A stretch of 10,111 nt of DNA, taken from positions 1 through 10,111 of the forward strand of contig DNCF01000184.1 in NCBI GenBank assembly GCA_003484545.1, written 5' to 3'. Both the position numbers and the translations under genes were made by a program. The notes beneath the pieces were generated by a model, which was not told where the DNA came from, searched no databases, and saw only the letters and a list, made by a program, of their open reading frames with translations. Origin of the DNA: Massilia sp. (lineage in GTDB: Bacteria; Pseudomonadota; Gammaproteobacteria; Burkholderiales; Burkholderiaceae_D). Shown here one piece after another: positions 6,359 through 10,111 of this stretch. The number at the start of each line of letters is the position of its first letter. The stretch's first letter is position 1.

Positions 6359-6490
6359 CTACATCGACTTTACGAGTAGCACGAGTATTGCGACGACTAT
6401 TCCAAATTTCGCACCTGAGGTAAAGCTCATGTACACATCGCGGCGTTTATCTTCAGTGTTGCCGTCTTCGCTGCTGGCGGGGTGTGTCAT
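6359..6490 (-). CDS. 43-residue single-span membrane protein, hypothetical
   Basis: This open frame encodes a 43-residue peptide with a polar, charged first half (MTHPASSEDGNTEDKRRD) and a C-terminal hydrophobic segment of about 12 residues (FGIVVAILVLLV) ending in Lys-Ser-Met. GGGA lies seven bases before the ATG. It starts 31 bases after the stop of the LprI-like gene and ends just before the shared terminator at 6308-6341, so it fits as the last gene of the hcp operon. I do not recognise the family. A tail-anchored accessory or second immunity protein is conceivable; some small cytochrome oxidase subunits also have this shape. A chance open frame cannot be excluded at this length. Confidence 0.45.
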   Translation of the reverse strand: MTHPASSEDGNTEDKRRDVYMSFTSGAKFGIVVAILVLLVKSM

Positions 6491-6520
6491 TGGATTATCC
6501 CAATCGTAAGGTCGAGCCTG

Positions 6521-6958
6521 CTATTTTCTGGAGGGTAGGTTGGTAGCCTCGTCCAGATACAGCCTGGCTTGTTTGTTGTTGAGATCGCTTATGCAGGCCA
6601 ACCTACGCTGCTCCAGACCGTTCATGATTGCCCCTCCTCCGAGCGCCGTGTGGAACGCACATTGCGCGTCTCGGTACTCTGCAAATCGCTTCCTTGAACG
6701 TCGAAGCTGTTCCTTCGCATGAGCGGCGTACTTCTCATCCTCGTCCCATTTCGTAATAGCGGTTAGAACGGACGATTCCGCTTTGAGCAGCAATGCTTCG
6801 CTCTGTCGTCTTTGCCGCATCAGGCATGCGCGAATCTCCGCCTGCGAATATTCAGAACACTGCTCCAAGGCGGCAGACTGACCCATGGTGTCTCGGGCCG
6901 CTACCGGGTTGGCCGCGCAAAAGCTCATTGCGAACGCGATCACTAGTGGGGCTCGCAT
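6521..6958 (-). CDS. LprI/DUF1311-like periplasmic protein, putative immunity protein
   Basis: The 145-residue product has a Sec signal peptide (MRAPLVIAFAMSFCAANPVA, cleavage near residues 20-22), then a helical domain with four cysteines at 34, 45, 100 and 122, suited to two disulfides. The pattern C-x10-C-L, a long charged helix, then YRDAQCAF, a Gly-rich turn (LGGGAI), and ACISDLNNKQARLYL is the hallmark of DUF1311, the domain of the mycobacterial lysozyme inhibitor LprI. The gene starts inside the end of the LysM enzyme gene (16-base overlap, AGGTGG upstream), so the two are translationally coupled. Its location next to hcp and a lysozyme-fold enzyme suggests it protects the producer's own cell wall from that enzyme. 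The family is well supported; the immunity role is inferred. Confidence 0.78.
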   Translation of the reverse strand: MRAPLVIAFAMSFCAANPVAARDTMGQSAALEQCSEYSQAEIRACLMRQRRQSEALLLKAESSVLTAITKWDEDEKYAAHAKEQLRRSRKRFAEYRDAQCAFHTALGGGAIMNGLEQRRLACISDLNNKQARLYLDEATNLPSRK

Positions 6959-7506
6959 TGGACATTTCCACCTTTCCTTATCAAGGCCAAGGCATGATCG
7001 AGCTTCCTGGCATAGTTGGGATCGCCGCCGCCGTTGTAACGCTGAGCGATCATTGTCGTTGAGATCGGGCGCCAGCCTGTGATGACCTTTTCGACGCGGC
7101 CCTTCTGGAATTTAAGGGTTTGGCCAACTTGCAGCGTCGTTACTCCGTCGTTTAGGCGTTTCAGAATTTCGGGTGTGCTTCCATGCTTTCTGGCGATTTT
7201 CGCAAGGCTGTCGCCAGGGCTGACCTTGACCTTCTCAATCGTTGCGGAGTCGGCTGAAAGCTTCGTTCTATATTCAAAATACGCCATTCGCATGAGCAGG
7301 TAGGCTACACCTGCTCTGATGTTATGGCTCGGAATCGTCGTCACACTCCCAAAGCTGAGCCTCGCCTGCCAACTCGGCGGCAGGATCAGTTCTCCACCTT
7401 CAGTTCCGGAAAGTAGTGCCTTCAAGCCTGGATCGCCAGCGACGCCGATCTGCATTGGCTTCGTCGTCCATTCGCGGCTTGCCGCGCCGGTTTCGGTCCA
7501 CAACAT
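6943..7506 (-). CDS. downstream frame of the broken enzyme: catalytic region with inserted LysM
   Basis: This 187-residue frame holds nearly all the functional part of the broken gene. In order it shows a TETG motif with the likely catalytic Glu at residue 5, PMQIG (17-21), HNIRAGVAYLLMRM (61-74), a LysM peptidoglycan-binding domain (about 92-135, VSPGDSLAKIARKHGS...LQVGQTL), and RYNGGGDPNYARKLD (156-170). Glu, MQI, NI..G..YL and YN-G are the ordered signatures of SLT-type lytic transglycosylases, so LysM appears to sit inside the enzyme fold rather than after it. The ATG at 7506 could start translation by itself, but only a poor GGAAG lies upstream, and the catalytic Glu would be almost at the N-terminus. 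The target is peptidoglycan glycan strands. No signal peptide, consistent with delivery by T6SS. Confidence 0.55.
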   Translation of the reverse strand: MLWTETGAASREWTTKPMQIGVAGDPGLKALLSGTEGGELILPPSWQARLSFGSVTTIPSHNIRAGVAYLLMRMAYFEYRTKLSADSATIEKVKVSPGDSLAKIARKHGSTPEILKRLNDGVTTLQVGQTLKFQKGRVEKVITGWRPISTTMIAQRYNGGGDPNYARKLDHALALIRKGGNVQCEPH

Positions 7507-7675
7507 TGCTTTGATGCTTCCAATCGAGGGCTTTGAAGCCAGGCGTTCGATTCAGGTGCAAGTTGAATTCATCCACGGTCATTGTGATTTCGCAGTCATA
7601 GACGTTCCATTTTCTATCGCGGACCGCCTGGTCCAGCCCCTCTTGCCATCGTTCGTATGCAGTACGTGATGTCAT
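6943..7675 (-). pseudogene. T6SS-linked lysozyme-fold/LysM enzyme, apparent frameshift
   Basis: Two overlapping frames together make one protein. The 5' frame starts at 7675 (AGGAG five to six bases before it, 53 bases after hcp) with MTSRTAYERWQEGLDQAVRD, and reads on to ...GFKALDWKH; beyond that it becomes unrelated sequence and stops at 7400 after 91 codons. The 3' frame continues the family pattern with AMLWTETGAASREW. The switch lies at about 7513: after the His codon, a single C precedes AAA-GCA-ATG where a full codon (probably Val or Ile) is expected. A 2-base loss would explain it; restoring it gives a 244-residue protein with the catalytic Glu near residue 62. As it stands, the first frame ends before any catalytic residue. 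A sequencing error is a real alternative; no slippery heptamer is evident. Confidence 0.72.
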
Positions 7676-7728
7676 TGCAGCTCCTGCTTTCTGATCGGTA
7701 GGGCGTACGCATATTTGCTCAAATTTGG

Positions 7729-8220
7729 CTAAGCAATCTTGTTGGTCGCGCAGTCCCAGCCGCCGGCAGTGCTGCCACCAGTCCCACCGAAGACCTTTTG
7801 CTGGGTGTATTTCCACTTTACTTTGGAGAACTTGAGGCCCACGCGCTCATTCAATATCTCGCCCGATTCGATTCCTGGAGCGACATGGCCAATGAGGATG
7901 TTTTCCAGTTCGATTTCGAAGTACTTCACGCGTTCGCCCTGGCCATCGGCACGCATGAACTCGAGTTTTGCTTTCGGAATCGTTTTACCCACAGCACAGG
8001 TCTGCATCAGGATTGGTGAAGAAAGATCAGCCAGCTTGGCGATCTGGATATCGGTAAGCTCGGCCCGCTCGGTGGTATGCCCTCCTGCGGACGAGCTGCT
8101 GCTGTTCCTTGGTTGAACAACGCCCCAGTGCACGGACAAGCATTCGATCCAGTCCTTGCGCTTGTCGTCGGCGGATTCACCTTTGATGCCATCAATCTGC
8201 AAATAAACATCAATCGCCAT
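7729..8220 (-). CDS. hcp: Hcp-family type VI secretion tube protein
   Basis: Hcp forms hexameric rings that stack into the inner tube of the type VI secretion system, is expelled into target cells, and shelters small effectors in the ring. The 163-residue product has the family start MAIDVYLQIDGIKGES, then WIECLSVHWGV, the AELTDIQIAKLADLSSPILMQTCAVGK region, KAKLEFMRADG, and the C-terminal strands VGLKFSKVKWKYTQQK, matching the 160-170-residue Hcp1-type size. The start at 8220 has a strong GGAGG just upstream; the frame extends further 5' without any homology. No C-terminal toxin fusion is present; the cargo appears to be the separate next gene. No tss structural genes are in the window, so this is an orphan hcp with cargo, presumably served by a T6SS elsewhere. 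Confidence 0.9.
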   Translation of the reverse strand: MAIDVYLQIDGIKGESADDKRKDWIECLSVHWGVVQPRNSSSSSAGGHTTERAELTDIQIAKLADLSSPILMQTCAVGKTIPKAKLEFMRADGQGERVKYFEIELENILIGHVAPGIESGEILNERVGLKFSKVKWKYTQQKVFGGTGGSTAGGWDCATNKIA

Positions 8221-8378
8221 ATTTCCTCCAAGAATGATTGGAAAGCAATCGCGATTGTTGCGCCTCCAAGTCCAGATGAATTTGGGCAGGATCAAGAGGG
8301 GGTGCTTGTCGAGCGATATGGCTGCCCGAAAGCTTGACGGCTTTTTGTTACATCGGCGCCTCAAGCCATGCCACGTTT

Positions 8379-8390
8379 AGTATGCATACT
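8379..8390. promoter_or_regulatory. 12-base perfect palindrome upstream of hcp
   Basis: AGTATGCATACT is a perfect palindrome in the roughly 300-base gap between the divergent hcp (start 8220) and rsbR (start 8518). Its position upstream of hcp and near the candidate rsbR promoter makes a dimeric regulator site possible. No other clear feature was seen in 8221-8378. Confidence 0.25.
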
Positions 8391-8424
8391 CCACTCTACC
8401 GTGCCGTAGCGAATGGTTAATAGA

Positions 8425-8433
8425 TGTTATAGT
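8425..8433 (+). promoter_or_regulatory. candidate extended -10 promoter for rsbRST
   Basis: TG-T-TATAGT (8425-8433) is an extended -10 element with 5 of 6 hexamer matches, which can work without a good -35; none is seen at the usual distance. Transcription would begin near 8440, about 78 bases before the rsbR ATG. Confidence 0.38.
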
Positions 8434-8517
8434 TGGTCATTTTTCCAATGTAGGGGTGTTGCGCCAGCGTTTCGCCCACAACCTGAAACATCCAAAACCG
8501 ACCGAGGATACGAAGAG

Positions 8518-9381
8518 ATGACCACGAAGGACAACGCCGCCCGCATCAGCCAGCTCATCCAGGAACACGAAGCCGAGATCGGCTCGCAATGGATCGCCCA
8601 GCTCGAAGCCCTGACCGTGCGCGGCACCGCCAGTTCGAAGCAGCAACTGCGTGACCACTGCCAGCAGTTCCTGGCCGCCTTCGCGACCGCCACCCGTGGC
8701 GGCGAGCTGGAAAACATCGACCATCGTTCCTGGGACGAGGTGCGCGACCTGCTGGCCGAGATCTCGTCCAGCCGCGCCAAGAGCGGCTCGACCCCGAGCG
8801 AAACCGCGACCTTCGTGTTTTCGCTGAAGCAGCCGCTGTTCGCCCAGATGACGGCCGGCTTCGCCGGCGAAGCCGAGGTGCTGGCCGCCGCTTCCTGGTC
8901 GATCAGCGCGCTGATCGACAAGCTGGGCCTGTACACCATCGAGGTGTTCCAGAAGGCCAAGGACCAGATCATCGTGCGCCAGCAGCAGGAGCTGCTGGAA
9001 CTGTCGACCCCGGTCGTGAAGCTGTGGAACGGCATCCTGGCGCTGCCGCTGATCGGCACCCTGGATTCCGCCCGCACCCAGGTGGTGATGGAGAACATCC
9101 TGCAGAAGATCGTCGACACCGGCGCCATCATCGCCATCATCGACATCACCGGCGTGCCGACCGTGGACACCCTGGTCGCCCAGCACCTGATGAAGACCAT
9201 CGCCGCCGCGCGCCTGATGGGCGCCGACTGCATCATCAGCGGCATCCGTCCGCAGATCGCACAGACCATCGTGCACCTGGGCGTGAACCTGGAGGACGTG
9301 ATCACCAAGGCCACCCTGGCCGATGCCTTCGTCGTCGCGCTCGAGCGCACCGGCACCACCCTGGTCACCCACAAGGCATAA
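8518..9381 (+). CDS. rsbR: RsbR-type stressosome sensor/scaffold protein (RsbRD N-domain + STAS)
   Basis: RsbR proteins co-assemble with RsbS into the stressosome, a large cytoplasmic complex that holds the kinase RsbT until stress arrives. The 287-residue product has a helical N-terminal domain of the RsbRD type (about 10-140, IxQHEAEIGSQW-like start), a linker helix with QQQELLELSTPVVKLWNGILALPLIG (156-180), and a C-terminal STAS domain (about 165-285). Within STAS, IIDITGVPTVDTLVAQHL places Thr218 where RsbS has its phosphorylated Ser, and GIRPQIAQTIVHLG places Thr250 at the second known phosphorylation region. The start at 8518 has GAGGA nine bases upstream and is preferred to the in-frame ATG at 8413, whose extra 35 residues look non-coding. 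The stop codon is one base before the rsbS ATG. The sensed signal is unknown. Confidence 0.9.
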   Translation: MTTKDNAARISQLIQEHEAEIGSQWIAQLEALTVRGTASSKQQLRDHCQQFLAAFATATRGGELENIDHRSWDEVRDLLAEISSSRAKSGSTPSETATFVFSLKQPLFAQMTAGFAGEAEVLAAASWSISALIDKLGLYTIEVFQKAKDQIIVRQQQELLELSTPVVKLWNGILALPLIGTLDSARTQVVMENILQKIVDTGAIIAIIDITGVPTVDTLVAQHLMKTIAAARLMGADCIISGIRPQIAQTIVHLGVNLEDVITKATLADAFVVALERTGTTLVTHKA

Positions 9382-9382
9382 G

Positions 9383-9742
9383 ATGGAACGCATTCCTATT
9401 TTGCGGATGGGCGACCTGCTGCTGGTCACCATCCAGGTCGACATGCACGACCGCCTCGCGATGACGCTGCAGGATGACTTGACCGAGCGCATCGTGCGCG
9501 ACAGCGCCAAGGGCGTGTTGATCGACATCTCGGCGCTCGACCTGGTCGACTCCTTCATCGGGCGTATGATCAGCAACACCGCGGCGATGGCGCGCGTGCT
9601 CGATGCCCAGACGGTGGTGGTCGGCATGCAGCCGGCCGTGGCGATTACCCTGGTCGAGCTGGGCCTGACGCTGCACGGCGTGAAGACCGCGTTGAACGTC
9701 GAAAAAGGCATGGCCCTGCTCGGAAAGAACCTGAATAGATGA
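9383..9742 (+). CDS. rsbS: RsbS, stressosome STAS antagonist
   Basis: RsbS is the single-domain STAS partner of RsbR and the part of the complex that captures RsbT; phosphorylation by RsbT releases the kinase. The 119-residue product starts MERIPILRMGDLLLVTIQVDM, and the motif LIDISALDLVDSFIGRMIS carries Ser57, the equivalent of the phosphorylated Ser in Bacillus RsbS (VDSF-I-R). The later VVGMQPAVAITLVELGL segment closes the STAS fold. The ATG follows the rsbR stop with one base between them, and its own stop overlaps the rsbT start, so the three genes are translationally coupled, suiting fixed complex ratios. Confidence 0.93.
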   Translation: MERIPILRMGDLLLVTIQVDMHDRLAMTLQDDLTERIVRDSAKGVLIDISALDLVDSFIGRMISNTAAMARVLDAQTVVVGMQPAVAITLVELGLTLHGVKTALNVEKGMALLGKNLNR

Positions 9743-10111
9743 ACGCTGCAACCGCAGTAGAATTCGATACGGAGCTGCTGGAGCGCAACCGCCACCTGCG
9801 CACCGACCGCACGACCTTCCCGCTACGCGGCGACGAGGACGTGGTCGGCCTGCGCAAGCACGTGCGCGAGCGGGCGGTGGCGATCGGCCTGTCGCTGGTC
9901 GACCAGACCAAGCTGGTCACGGCCGCGAGCGAGCTGGGACGCAACACCATCAAGTATGGCGGCGGCGGCGAGGTTCATCTCGACAAGCTGGCGGACGGCT
10001 TTCGCAACGGCATTGGCCTGCTGTTCGTCGACAACGGCCCCGGCATCGCCGACCTCGAGCAGGCGCTGCGCGACGGTTACACGACCGGCGGCGGCCTCGG
10101 GCTGGGCCTGG
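9739..10111 (+). CDS. rsbT: RsbT-type serine/threonine switch kinase, 3' end cut by window
   Basis: RsbT is a GHKL-fold kinase that phosphorylates RsbR and RsbS on stress, then leaves the stressosome and activates a partner (in Bacillus the phosphatase RsbU). The visible 124 residues include the N-box TAASELGRNTIKYG with Glu65 and Asn69, the ATP-binding DNGPGI (98-103), and the Gly-rich lid GYTTGGGLGLGL (113-124) at which the window ends. The family is usually about 130-140 residues, so only the last strand and helix are missing. The ATG overlaps the rsbS stop as ATGA. The output partner (SpoIIE-type phosphatase, hybrid kinase or cyclic-di-GMP enzyme) should lie just beyond. Confidence 0.92.
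   Translation, partial: MNAATAVEFDTELLERNRHLRTDRTTFPLRGDEDVVGLRKHVRERAVAIGLSLVDQTKLVTAASELGRNTIKYGGGGEVHLDKLADGFRNGIGLLFVDNGPGIADLEQALRDGYTTGGGLGLGL

Noticed and set aside
7505..7520. Programmed ribosomal frameshift joining the two frames of the LysM enzyme
   Set aside because: No slippery heptamer, upstream SD-like stimulator or downstream pseudoknot is apparent; simple mutation or sequencing error is more economical.
8329..8346. AAAGC-TTGACG-GCTTT followed by TT as an intrinsic terminator
   Set aside because: The stem is only five pairs, mostly A-T, and no plus-strand gene ends before it.
8360..8374. TGGCATGGCTTGAGG on the minus strand as a sigma54 promoter for hcp
   Set aside because: The GG and GC elements do not fall at the required 10-base spacing (the second element is GG at that spacing), so it does not meet the -24/-12 pattern.
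8437..9795. Long minus-strand frame across rsbR and rsbS
   Set aside because: It is low-complexity antisense translation of three certain plus-strand genes.
1..10111. CRISPR arrays, tRNA/rRNA genes, insertion sequences
   Set aside because: No spaced direct repeats, cloverleaf-type sequence, rRNA-like segment or transposase frame was seen on either strand.

Overview
The window looks like the chromosome of a high-GC betaproteobacterium, most likely Burkholderiales/Oxalobacteraceae (Massilia-like). The grounds are strong GC-rich codon bias in the housekeeping genes, the kinds of ilvC, pssA, rpsO and pnp proteins encoded, and a GTAGGGT...ACCCTAC palindrome of a kind I associate with that group. 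The genus is an inference from memory, not a search result.

Layout. (1) 1-2974, plus strand: 3' part of ilvC (branched-chain amino acid synthesis), two strong hairpins, a secreted SIMPL/DUF541 protein, and pssA (phosphatidylserine synthase). (2) 3012-3521, minus strand: a small lipoprotein with two BamE/SmpA-like repeats, convergent with pssA and separated from it by a GC-rich hairpin. (3) 3583-6341, plus strand: the conserved rpsO-pnp pair, with structured leaders and clear intrinsic terminators after each gene. (4) 6359-8220, minus strand, visibly lower in GC than everything around it: a compact type VI secretion cargo module read as hcp, then a lysozyme-fold/LysM cell-wall enzyme carrying an apparent frameshift, then a periplasmic LprI/DUF1311-type lysozyme-inhibitor-like protein, then a 43-residue single-span membrane protein. 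(5) 8518 to the end, plus strand: rsbR-rsbS-rsbT, the core of a stressosome, translationally coupled and running off the window.

How the genes work together. The central interest is region 4. Hcp is the tube protein and chaperone of a T6SS; the next gene encodes a peptidoglycan-cutting enzyme; the third encodes a secreted protein of a family known for inhibiting lysozyme. This is the arrangement expected of an Hcp-carried effector with its periplasmic immunity protein. The effector frame is broken a few codons before the predicted catalytic glutamate, so the toxin may be dead while the immunity gene stays intact, or the break may be a sequencing error. Region 5 is a stress-sensing switch: RsbR and RsbS form the scaffold, and RsbT phosphorylates it and is then released to act on a downstream phosphatase or regulator beyond the window edge.
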